From Vermamoeba vermiformis (lineage: Eukaryota; Tubulinea; Echinamoebida): a DNA stretch of 64,000 nucleotides. The DNA lies in NCBI GenBank assembly GCA_045837725.1, contig JBEWZL010000215.1, positions 62,001 to 126,000 of the forward strand, read 5' to 3'. The notes beneath the pieces are model-generated. The model saw only the letters and a program-made list of their open reading frames with translations. It made no database searches and was not told where the DNA came from. Position 1 is the stretch's first letter; each line of letters begins with the position of its first letter. Position numbers and translations under genes: made by a program. Of this stretch, positions 24,677-36,063 are shown one piece after another.

Positions 24677-25623
24677 TTAATGCAGCAGTTTATTAAGGAC
24701 TGTTATGCGCCGCTCTAGTCGATCGAGCAATGCTTTGCAGTCGTCTATTGCAGCACTCTTCAGCTTGACTTTGTCGTTGTTCACCTTCTGCGTGATTCGT
24801 GGTCAGTAATTGTTTGTGCGATGAATGGTACTTACTGCCGTCAGCTGGCTCTTGTATAACTGATCTGCGGTCTCATTGCACTCACGCAGCAGATCTGCAA
24901 GGCGTCAGCGAAGTAAATTCCAATCTATTACTCACCTGCACTAATCGCACTGTCCGATGTTGTAGTGCTGATCATCTGTTGCACTGCTGTTGGATGCCAG
25001 CCATAGTTCGAGGCATTGGGCTGATGACTGGCCGTGTTAGTTCCGTAAGTGTGACGAGTACATCTTACGCATTCTCTCGCGCCTGCTGCATCCGTTCTTT
25101 AATTTGCTCCATTTTTCGTTGAAGTTTTCGCACTGAAGCATCGCTGCTCTTTGCTTTGTTAGCGAAAAATTTATACTGGATTTCTCGAATCTGTTTTCTT
25201 CTTGTGTGGTGGGATACACTCGCCTTTAGGCGCTCTCTCAATCTAACAAATAGTGTTAACTAGGTTAATGAGCGAGTGCGTACCTTAACAGATAAATGCG
25301 GCGCCAAGAAAGAGTGGTCAAAGTTAGATCGTATTCCACGCCTTCAATGTCAAGCCACTTATTATTGTCATTAATAATGCTAATATTAAGCTCGCGTAAC
25401 ATCAAGCTCCGCCACACGATATTAGACGTTATAATGAGCCCTTGCCATAGTTTGCAAACAGATGCGCAATGACATAGCACGACTGCTCCATCAACGCGAG
25501 AAAATATTTCTATAATAATCTGCAATATAATTAGCACTGGAATTTCCTACTACTTGTTGTTTGCACTGATCGCAGTAAAGGAAATGTTCGAGTCGTACTT
25601 GCCTCCTCCGGCAATGAATTCAT
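24677..25623 (-). CDS. Small F-box protein with coiled-coil tail
   Basis: A 21-nt first exon (25603-25623) encodes MNSLPEE and is joined to IIIEIFSRVDGAVVLCHCAS, which together form a textbook F-box start, with VCKLWQGLIITSNIVWRSLM following. This join needs a GC-AG intron: the donor reads GCAAGT at 25602. Later exons encode a basic coiled coil (RKLQRKMEQIKERMQQARE) and a C-terminal helix ending LNKLLH. Length is about 220 residues. Target unknown. It lies head to head with the PTEN gene, with 190 nt between the two starts. Confidence 0.7.
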
Positions 25624-25813
25624 CTTACTGACGAGGTACGCAGCTGTATGACATATCACAGGAGACTAAACAAGTGAACCAGTCAAATCTTTGCGGTGAC
25701 AATCAGTGATTTTTTTGTGGCCGTTTTTTTGGTTGTGTCGCATGAATTAAAAAACCGAATTGCAATTTGATTAATACTCTTTATATCTCTTATATACCAC
25801 ATCAGACAGACCA

Positions 25814-28800
25814 ATGACGAATCTCCTGCGGCACAAAGTCTCTAAGAAAAAGAGAAGATTTATGCAAGATGGCTTTGACTTGGATCTTAGCTGTATCCTT
25901 TATGATTAGATTGCATGATTTCAATTGTGACTTTATTTAAATACTTTAACAATAAGATTCTTCCTTAATTCTACTTTCAAAAAGATATTACCGAACGCAT
26001 CATCGCGATGGGTTTTCCTGCTGACAAAGTAGAAGGCTTGTATAGAAATCCTATTAAACAGGTCAAGAAGTAAGCAATAAATAGCAGAATATACTTGCTA
26101 TTAAGTGAATATTTAACGGCAGAACGTATTCAATTTACTAACTAATTCCAGATTTTACGAGCAAAAGCACGCTGAGCACTACAAGTTGTATAATTTGTAA
26201 GCAAATACTTATGAGCGATTTATAAAGCGATCCATAATGCTTAATTTCATTATTAGATGTGCTGAAAGAACCTACGATCCGAAAAAATTCCATGGGCGAG
26301 GTAATTATTAATATCCAACTTAATATACTATCGAATTAATGCTATTACGCAATACACATAACAATCTAATAAACATTCAATCAGTATCACACTACCCTTT
26401 TGAAGATCACAACGCACCGCCAGTGGATTTGATTGTTCGATGCTGCAAAGACATTGTAAGTGCATCGTAATTACGCGACAAAATAGGGCATTTAAAGGAA
26501 GATTTTGTCCTGATCAGGACCTCTTTACATGATTGACATGCACAACGCTAAATTAATTGATAATCTTGTTCTCATGCATTGCATTAACTCCGCAACAATA
26601 TGTTCGATTTAGCTCAGTTAACACGCGCAGCGGAGATTAGATTTAAATTAATAATAGCAATGTTTTTTTACAACTGCCTCTCATACTCGCAACTGACGCA
26701 CATTCATCGCTTGTAGGAGGACTGGCTCGCAGCAGACACCGAGAACATTGTCGGCATCAACTGCAAGGCTGGCAAGGGCCGCACAGGACTGATCATCTGC
26801 TGCTACTTGTTGCATTCCAAAGAGTGCAAGACCACCGACGAGGCTCTCACTTACTACGGTCACAAGCGCACACACGACGGCAAGGTACGACCGTTATTGC
26901 CTTATTTGGCAAGTCCTCGCTAACGTCACTGCACTAGGGTGTCACCATTGCCTCGCAACAGCGTTACATTCGATACTACGAGAAGATTTTGCAGCTCGGA
27001 GGAATTCCACCCATTCGCGCTCTTTATTTGAACAAATTGCGCGTGCACACTTTGCCCAACTTCCCTAACGGTACAACTGATTGAGTGCCAGTCATGGCTG
27101 ACGGTTACTGACGCAATTTATTTAGACCCCTATTTGACTGTGGAGATGAAGGGCCACATTGTCTTCAAGACCGCGCCAGTGGTGAGTTCTTTATCACCAG
27201 AGGGGTCGTAGAATTAAAGTCTAATCATCCACTAATGCAGAAAGTACCCGGGTCCAAGTCAGGCGAGGCTTACTTTGACATTGACTGCAACAACACCCCC
27301 GTGTTTGGTGACGTTAAGATTCAACTCAGCTGCGCCGCTGGCAACAAAACTGTAAGTCATTTGACACGTGTCACTCGACGACCTTGCTAACACTTCCACT
27401 AGCAAAACTTGTGCCACTACTGGTTCAACACTGGCTTTGTCGATGAAACAAACAAAGTCACGCTGCACAAGGGTGAGATTGACGTTGCCAACAAGGACAA
27501 GAAGTGCGTGCGCTTCAAGAGCGAGTTCGCGCTGGAGATGTTCTTCGACGAAATTGAAGGTGAACACAAGGGCAAAGTGCCTCAAGTGGTGATCACTGAA
27601 GAGGACAATCCCAAGTCTCCGAGCAAGAAGCGCAGACGAATTGTGTCTGTTGTGCTCAGCGACAACACTGTAGACCCACCAAAGGAAGTGTTAGTTATTG
27701 ACAAGACCAAGAAGAACACCGCCAAGAACAATACCAACAACAATAACAACAGCGAGTCTGAACAGCCGACTGAGACCGAGACCAAGCCCAGCGAGAACGG
27801 CCACGACGAGAAAGGTACTGAGACCAACGGTGAAAAGCCCAAGGAAAAGAAGGATAAGGACGGTACGTGACCTTGTAATATAGTCCATGACTATGCCAAT
27901 TCTTATTATGATTTTAGGACGCAATCGAGGTCGTTCGTTCTATCACTACAAAGAGTACAGTGACGAGGGCAAGCACGCCAAGGACGAAGACGTCTCATCC
28001 ACCACTTCTGAAGAGTTCCAAGAGTACTTCGAGTCCTTTGAAGAGAGCAACAGCACTGAACTTGTCGTGCAAAGCAACACCAACGCCAATGCACGCAAAG
28101 ACAGCGCCACAAACTTGAAGGAGTCAGGCAAGGGCGCCAAGAACAGCCCCAAGCCTTCAAAGCGAGCCAGCAAAGACGATGACAGCACTGAGGGCAAGAC
28201 TAAGAGTCCGCGCACCAAGAGCAAGACTGACATTCGTGTGAGCGACAGTCCGCGCAAGAAAGACGATGAGACTGAAAAGAAGCCCGCTGAAGGAGCTGAG
28301 CATAAGGACAAGAAAGATAAGAAAGACAAAAAGGACAAGAAGACTGACAAGCCCGCCGAACCTGTTGCCGAGAAGAAGGACGAGCCCAAGACCTTGCATG
28401 TCAACGAGGGTGACAAGTCTGCCAAGCGCAAGGGCAGCAAGAAAGAGCTGAAGAAAGACGAAAAGAAAGACGAAAAGAAAGACGATAAGGACGTCAAAGC
28501 TGAAGCTCACGATGAAGGCAAGAAGGACGAGCCAGCTGAACACCCCGCCGAGAACAAGGACGTGAAGAAAGTCAAGGGCGAGTCCACTCCCAAGGGCAGT
28601 CCTAAGCCCGAGAAGAAGACCAAGGAGGACAAGAAAGCCGAAAAAGAGAAGAAGAAACAAGACGAGAAGGACGAGAAAGAAAAGAAGAAGCACGAAGAAG
28701 AGGAACGCAAAGCTGCTGAACTGAAGAAAAAACAAGACGAGAAGGACGAGAAAGAGAAGAAAAAATTAGAAGAGAAGGAAGAGAAGGAGAAGAAGAAGCA

Positions 28801-29161
28801 CGACGACAAGAAGAGCAAGAAGAAAGACGACAAAGAAGACAAGCCCGCTGAAGACAAGGACGACGAGAAAGAGAAGAAGAAGCACGACGAGAAAGAAGAA
28901 GTCAGCAGTCCCAAGTCCGAAAAGAAGGTCAAAGAGAACGGTCCTGAGAGCAAGAAGACTGCCAAAGACAAGGAAAATGGCACCAAAGACAAGCCTGCCA
29001 AAGAGAAAGAGAATGGTACGGCAGAGAAGGAGAAAGAGAAGAAGAAGCACGACGAGAAAGAAGAGGTCAGCAGTCCCAAGGCTGATAAGAAAAAAGACAA
29101 AAAAGACAAAGCTAACGGCACTGCTGCTGAGACCAAAGAGGCTGCCGTGACCACTGATTAA
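25814..29161 (+). CDS. PTEN-like phosphoinositide phosphatase with long charged tail
   Basis: The start reads MTNLLRHKVSKKKRRFMQDG followed by FDLDLS, equal in plan to PTEN. Next come IIAMGFPADKVEGLYRNP, YPFEDHNAPP, a general-acid Asp in CCKDIEDWL, and the P-loop CKAGKGRTGLIICC. The C2 domain follows with VKIQLSCAAG and HYWFNTGFVDE. PTEN removes the 3-phosphate of PIP3 and sets cell polarity. The residue just before the catalytic Cys is Asn (AAC, 26759-26761) instead of the nearly invariant His. After the C2 domain comes a tail of more than 500 residues, almost all Lys, Glu, Asp and Ser/Pro, with internal duplications (for example near 28870 and 29035). Introns are short except one of about 250 nt before the P-loop exon. 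A polyA signal lies at 29315. Confidence 0.93.
27690..29150 (+). repeat. Coding low-complexity KEK/KKD repeat tract in PTEN tail
   Basis: The DNA is a purine-rich mosaic of AAG, GAG and GAC codons with imperfect tandem duplications. One 40-nt-scale unit (KKKHDEKEEVSSPK) occurs at about 28873 and again at about 29033, and another (KQDEKDEKEKKK) at about 28654 and 28730. The frame stays open for over 1.2 kb. The opposite strand is therefore also open and Ser/Phe/Leu-rich, but only as a shadow. Confidence 0.8.
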
Positions 29162-29314
29162 GTCCAGTCTTCTACCGCCCCTCATGTGTTATTACTACCC
29201 CCATAGTGTTTTGATTTATTTATTATTCTGTTTTTATTAACTTTAGCGTTAAAATGACTAATTTTGCGCGAGTTCTGGATCTCATCACACTCGAGACTTG
29301 TATTAATATTGATT

Positions 29315-29320
29315 AATAAA
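29315..29320 (+). terminator. Polyadenylation signal of the PTEN gene
   Basis: AATAAA about 155 nt after the stop codon, followed by a T-rich stretch. Confidence 0.6.
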
Positions 29321-29424
29321 GTCATTTTAAGCACCTACGTCATACTTGTGTCTGTCATGACTTGTTTAGCCATTCAATTTCGCGCGTCATTCATTTACAT
29401 TCGAAATCGAACAATGAAAGAGAC

Positions 29425-32400
29425 ATGGAAAAATTGCTAGCTTGCCCAATTTGCCAAGAGCCATTTAGACGAGCTGTAGAAGTCAATTGTTGTAACAAAT
29501 GTTATTGCTTTGAGGTAAATGAATGTGGATCTTGCTTAATAATAAAATCAAACCGAAAAATTCAATTAATTTGATTATTTCCTTGTTATTTTTCAAATCA
29601 TTATTGTGATATTATACGTGCTCGATAAATTTAATAATTATTTGTTAAATTGATAACAGTGCATCGCTCAATGGCTGGACGATCCATCGAGTCCGCACAA
29701 CAATTGTCCCAGCTGTCGTGCGCCCCTGCGACGAGGTGATTGGAAAGAAAACAAACCACTGCAAACTCTCGTTGATGATTTGCCGACTACTTGCTGCTAC
29801 GCTGGTATGTTACCCGCAATTATCGCACTTGCTTAATTTGGTGTCAGAATTCGGCTGCGAAGCACTGCTGACACGTGGCATTGCACGTGAGCACGAAGAC
29901 AAGTGCGGCTATCAACGAGTCACGTGTCCATATGGCCCTGATCTCTGCGACAAGGTGCTAAAAATAGAACTTGATGCACACGTGCTCGACTGTCCTCATC
30001 GTCACGTGCCTTGTTCGCGAGGCTGTGGTGTCACATTGCCACGCAGTGCCATGGAGGTAAGTACCGCATTGAAGGATTTGCATCAATTGTAACTTGATTT
30101 AATTGCCTAATTTGGTAGCAACATCTGCAATCTGAATGCGACTTGTTGGAAGTCACGTGCCCGACTTGTCAGTGCGCACTGCTGAAAAAAGAATTGCGCG
30201 CACATTGCTGCCCCCACGTGCCAATCGCTTGTCCGTTCAGTGAATGGGGCTGCTCGAATGAGGCACGTGACTAGTTGAGTGAATGCTGCAGCTAACATCT
30301 ATTCGTAGCTCTTGCCAGTTGAAATGACAGAACACGTGTCGACAGCTGTCACCGATCATTTGACACTCGCACGTGACACTATTGCCAAGATTAACCGCAC
30401 TCTGGAGCTGTGTTTGACACGTATTGACACGCTCGAAAAGGAAAATGTCATTTTAAAGCAACGTCTGGCTGAACTCGAAATGACACGTGTCAATGCACCA
30501 CAAGTGCCAGAGCCATCCATTACCAAATCAGGAAATGCAGCTCCCAAAGTTGTTGATGAAATTGCAATTGAAAAAGAGAAAATTCGCCAATCAAAGAGCC
30601 CAGAAGTGGACCTTGCGAAGAACAACAACAATCAAAATGTCAAAATGACATCTGTCAACAAGACACCTGCCCTCGAGGAGGATGAGTCGATTGAGACCGG
30701 AATCAAAGTACGTTCCTACTATCTGTTTGGCGCGCTGGCAACTGACTGACAATGACCAGATCTTGATGCATCTCCCGTCCGAGATGCAGACCAAATATAG
30801 CAAGTTGATTGGCAGACCACTGGCCATCGTCGAGAATCTGCTGATAGACGAGAAGATTGACTACGCGGGCAAGCTGATTGAAGTGCTCGGACATCCAAAG
30901 GTCAGTGTTGGACACCTGTCATATTTACTCTATTGACACCTAGTCAGAGCGAGGAATTACTGCATTTGTACATCAAAAAAGCACTCACAGTCGACTCCGA
31001 AAGTACGCACTGACTTATTCGTTCATGAACTAATCAATTCACGACCAGCCCAAACCGAAGCACGTGTCACTTTGACAGGCGACTATCAAACTGATTTGTT
31101 GCTGCGGACCAACTTCCGATACCCTCGCGCACCTGGTACGTAATTGTCGTTGATTGCCTTCCCTTTTGACACGTGTCACATTCAGATGTCAAACTCGCCA
31201 AAGCAATGCTCGACCTGCTGACTGACCGCCACAAAGCAGCGTATTATTGTCTGGAGCTGTATCAGCTCTATCAATCGGACTACACGTACTCGCCCAATGT
31301 CAATCACGTGACTGCCATCAAGTACGCCTATGACATGTGCCATAGTACGCTAACAACATGTTTGACAGGCTGATGGATGCGTTGCGTGAGCTGTTGATGT
31401 ACGCCAAGCTGCAGTTCGTGAAGAGTGCCGATTCAGTGAACAGTGGCACCGCTGAACTTTGCGACAGTTTTGTCAGTCACGTGGATCTGTTCGTGTCAAT
31501 CGTGCGCGCTCAGGCTCACGTGACAGTGCAGCTCGCTGATTTCTCTGAGAGCCACAAAGCCAGGTCAGTAATTAGTGGCAAGGTTATTTATGGCTAAAAA
31601 TAGAATTGCTATTCTTAGAAAACTGCGCGACAAATTGATTGTCGAAGAGAAGTTCGAAGTGGCACGTGATGTCGCTGTGATCTGCGGTGTGGAGGTCGAT
31701 GTCGTCTGGGTAGCTTGGTGAGTGACACGTGTCATACTCTGACTCGTATTAACATGTCATACAGGGGCTTGCATCGCTTGCGTGCCGGCAAATATTCCGC
31801 TGCACGTGATGCATTCGCACTGTGTTTGGTGCCAGCTGATTCCTCGACCAAAAAAGGCAATTCATTCGCACTGTCCAAGAAATCTCCCGCAGCCAACAAG
31901 TCCTCCATTGACACTGCGCGTGTTGTGGATGGCATTGTGGCTATTTTAGACACCAGTCAACACGTGTCACTGCCTGCCTCGCATGATGACGTGTCATTGG
32001 ACACTTCGCTCGGTGACCTGCGCAGGTAGGGCACAAGTCATTCATGAATTTAATTTTAACCGATGACACAGTTCTGCGCCAGACAGTGCTAAAAATAGAT
32101 CCATGAACTCCAGCAAAGACTCGCAGCTGCGGCAACAAGAGTGTATTTTCTATTTAGAGCGCTACGGCAACACGCACAGTCTGCTGAGCTATTATTTGAA
32201 GCACAAATTACTCGAAAAAGCCTGTCGTCACGTGATTGATCGCGCACTGTCGCACGGCACATTTGTCGAGTACATTGTCGATCATTGTCTGCGCATGTCA
32301 CTGCTGCCAGAACTCAAACAGATCTTGAAGAAGATTGGTACGGAATTAATTTCCTAATTTGGTTATTTAGTCACTGACTCGTTTGCAGACCCACATATGG

Positions 32401-33364
32401 AAGTCACCAAGCCCTATTTACTCGCCGCGTGCAAATATTTCAATCACAAAAAGGCCTTCAAAACACTGGTCACATTTCAAGTGTTCATGAAAGACTATCT
32501 GCGCGCAGGACTGACGTGCATCAAGATCTTCATGGAGACACTGGATCCGCAGTACAAACTCAAGTGCCTCGAAGTTGCGAAGGGCTATTTTGAAGAGGGC
32601 CTCAAACTGCGCCAACAACTGGCACTGAAAGGTGTCAACGTGTCAACTGAAGTGTCAAACGAGGTGTTGCAAGAGAGTGACGTCAACAAGTACCTCAATC
32701 GCATTGATTTGCAGCTCGAATTGTTGCAATTCTTGATTCCGCGCTACAAAGATATTTCCATCGAGGGCTTCGATCAGTTTACCTTATTTGGCAATCAACA
32801 GCAACGACAAGCCCTGGCAGAATACGTCATATTGCACGATGTAGATCTCGGCCTCGATGTGATTGATGACGCCAAACTCGATCGGATGAGCGTGCTGACG
32901 ACAGCTATTGCCAATTTAGGCAAGTCACTGATCACTGCCATCACTAGCAAAGCAGAGCCCGCGGCAGACATGAAGCGCATTGATGACTTTTTGACTGCCC
33001 TCAAGGTACGTACTGCGGTTTTGATGAAGATCACTGTTTGACACGTGTCATTCAGGAGCCGCTGTCCCCCGTCCAATCAGACACACTGGTGCTCGAACTG
33101 ATTCAACTGCTCGCCCAACACGTGCCCGAAGAACGCTACTGCGACAAATTGATTGCGCGCATCACTGAGCCACGACTGCAAGTGCGCGCACATCTCTGCT
33201 GCGGCAAGTTGAAAGCAGCGTACTTGTTGGCGGTCAAACTCGCTGATCTCGAACTCATTCGCGCACTGCTCGCTGAGGCTGAGCGCGTGCAGTCGAAGAA
33301 CGTGGTGGCACTGTGCCTCAAGTACTTGGAGACGCGGAACAACAACAGCTCTGAGGGCAAGTGA
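29425..33364 (+). CDS. RING/TRAF-zinc-finger protein fused to spastizin (ZFYVE26) C-terminal half
   Basis: ATG 29425 opens a RING-type finger (LLACPICQEPFRRAVEVNCC, then CPSCRAPLRRGDW). TRAF-type fingers follow (FGCEALLTRGIAREHEDKCG, CPHRHVPCSRGCGVTLP, CPTCQCALLKKELRAHCC), then a coiled coil (RIDTLEKENVILKQRLAEL). An in-phase intron at 30708-30760 leads into sequence that tracks human ZFYVE26: LPSEMQTKYSKLIGRPL, NFRYPRAPDVKLAKAML, AKLQFVKSADSVNSGTAELC, WGLHRLRAGKYSAARDAF, ECIFYLERYGNTHSLLSYYL, TLFGNQQQRQALAEYVI and RAHLCCGKLKAAYLLAVKL. The FYVE finger that sits between the first two blocks in the human protein is missing; the exons close over it (about 30950-31140). Spastizin works with spatacsin and AP-5 in late-endosome/lysosome recycling. 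The fusion predicts a ubiquitin-ligase-like version. Length is about 1050 residues, about 14 exons. Confidence 0.85.
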
Positions 33365-33379
33365 GCGGATCTAGCTTAA

Positions 33380-33387
33380 TGTAAATA
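33380..33387 (+). promoter_or_regulatory. TGTAAATA (PUF-like) element in 3' UTR
   Basis: A single TGTAAATAG 16 nt after the stop of the RING/spastizin-like gene, on the coding strand, identical to the three copies behind the F-box/kelch gene. Confidence 0.4.
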
Positions 33388-33450
33388 GCAATGCACTTGT
33401 ACTATATAAAAAATGGCTTTATATTAGAGGGGTATCATATCAACACTAAT

Positions 33451-34486
<1,036 letters not shown>

Positions 34487-34733
34487 TCTGTTTTAATTAA
34501 GCGCGAATTAGTGTTTTTGCGTGATATGAAGGATAAATAACAATGCGTACTTGTTGTTGATGTGGGTGCAAGCACTACAACTGAATTCACTGTTCGCCGA
34601 TCCAAAAATCGTTTTTTTTATCAATTTTAGCTTTATCGAACAACCCCTAGAAAATTCCAGTCAGTACTGCTGATTCACTTTGAGCAACAAAGGCATCAAG
34701 TACATAGCAGTATTATAATCACAGCAGCTCAAC

Positions 34734-35918
34734 GATGTCACACGTAATGATAATCGGTTAGATCCCAAAACAATAGTATTAACGGGCCGTGTAATTAATA
34801 GGACGAGAAAGACCACGAAAGAAACCGCGAGTTGTTATACAAAATTCTCGTAGTCGGTGATATTGGTGTTGGCAAGACTAGGTAAGCTCTCATCAGTCAC
34901 TTCTGCTTCAACAATTATTAAAGTCGCAATATTGTCCCTTTGCAATTCATTGGTGCTTAATTTGGTTATTAACGCACTGTTAAATTAAATGAATGCATAC
35001 AAATTATGTTTGCATTTTTACGCGACGCCAACAAGCAGATCGGATCTTTGTCTAACGTTCTGGCAGTATTATCAAGCGTTATGTCCACGGAATATTTTCA
35101 ATGCATTACAAATCGACAGTAAGTTATAATATGGCTGATTGTCCATTCAATTTGATTCATTCTTCCCAACCAGATCGGCGTTGATTTTGCATTGAAAGTA
35201 CTGCAGTGGGACTCGCATACTACAGTGCGCTTGCAACTCTGGGATATTGCTGGTAAGTCATATATACTGCTGGACTGTAGAGTGGAGTTTAAGACAAAGA
35301 TACGCGAACGAATAATTTCTTGCCGCGGATCTTATTTGAATCAATCAATTTCGATAATAATATGATTAGTGCTATAATGAGCACTACAACAGCATTCATT
35401 ACGCTGATACTAATGCTGCGTGCTCCAGGTCAAGAACGCTTTGGCAACATGACGCGTGTCTACTACAAAGAAGCGGTCGGCGCGTTTGTCGTGTTTGACG
35501 TCACGCGGTAAGTCTAATAATAGCGCTGTCTAAATAAGGCAATGCTAACTGCGCGCCACTCGACAGCTTGTCCACATTTGAAGCAGTACAAAAGTGGAAG
35601 AACGACATCGACAGCAAGGTGCAGCTGCCCAAGAGCGACAAGCCCATTCCCGTCGTGCTGCTGGCCAACAAAGTCGACCTCGCCAAGGACGAGTTCGCGC
35701 AGATCAGAGAACAGATGGACAAGTTCTGCAAGGACCACGGCTTTGTGGGCTGGTTCGAGACCTCGGCCAAGGACAACACGGGCATCGACAACGCGGCGCA
35801 GTTGTTGGTGAAGAGCATTCTCGAGCACGATGTGAGCAGCGATGACGTCAAGAGCGAGGGCATCAGACTCGCGGAGGACGAGCCACAGCCCACCAACGAC
35901 AAGGAGTGCCGCTGCTAG
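34734..35918 (+). CDS. Rab32-family small GTPase
   Basis: Start MSH then a spliced DEKDHERNRELLYKILVVGD with P-loop GDIGVGKTS. The switch region reads IGVDFALKVLQWDSHTTVRL and QLWDIAGQERFGNMTRVYYK. The WDIAGQ form (Ile in place of Thr) is typical of Rab32/38. NKVD and ETSAK guanine-binding motifs are intact and the C-terminus is CRC for double prenylation. Rab32 acts on lysosome-related and phagosomal compartments and on contractile vacuole or mitochondria-associated membranes. Length is about 216 residues; five introns, including one of about 170 nt that splits WDIAG from QERFG. It is divergent from the adenylate kinase gene across 247 nt. Confidence 0.94.
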
Positions 35919-36031
35919 GCACAGGGGCAGTGCGAGGGGCGTATATATATCGGACATATAGCGCGAGGGTTGTTGTATAGTGCGTGGTCAGTGTTGGGGA
36001 TCTGACTGCGCAGATGTGAGTGGATAATTAA

Positions 36032-36037
36032 AATAAA
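36032..36037 (+). terminator. Polyadenylation signal of the Rab32-like gene
   Basis: AATAAA 114 nt after the stop and only 27 nt before the start codon of the next gene, showing how tightly tandem genes are packed here. Confidence 0.55.
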
Positions 36038-36063
36038 CTCGTATTCTTATGTACACTCGCTAG

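Noticed and set aside
27946-29154. Long Ser/Phe/Leu-rich minus-strand frames
   Set aside because: Complements of the KEK-rich PTEN tail; open only because AAG/GAG codons read backwards give CTT/CTC.
30708-30766. Possible gene border between the RING/TRAF part and the spastizin part
   Set aside because: Only 17 nt separate the read-through stop from the next ATG, and an in-phase GTACGT...CTGAC...AG intron fits, so one gene is preferred.
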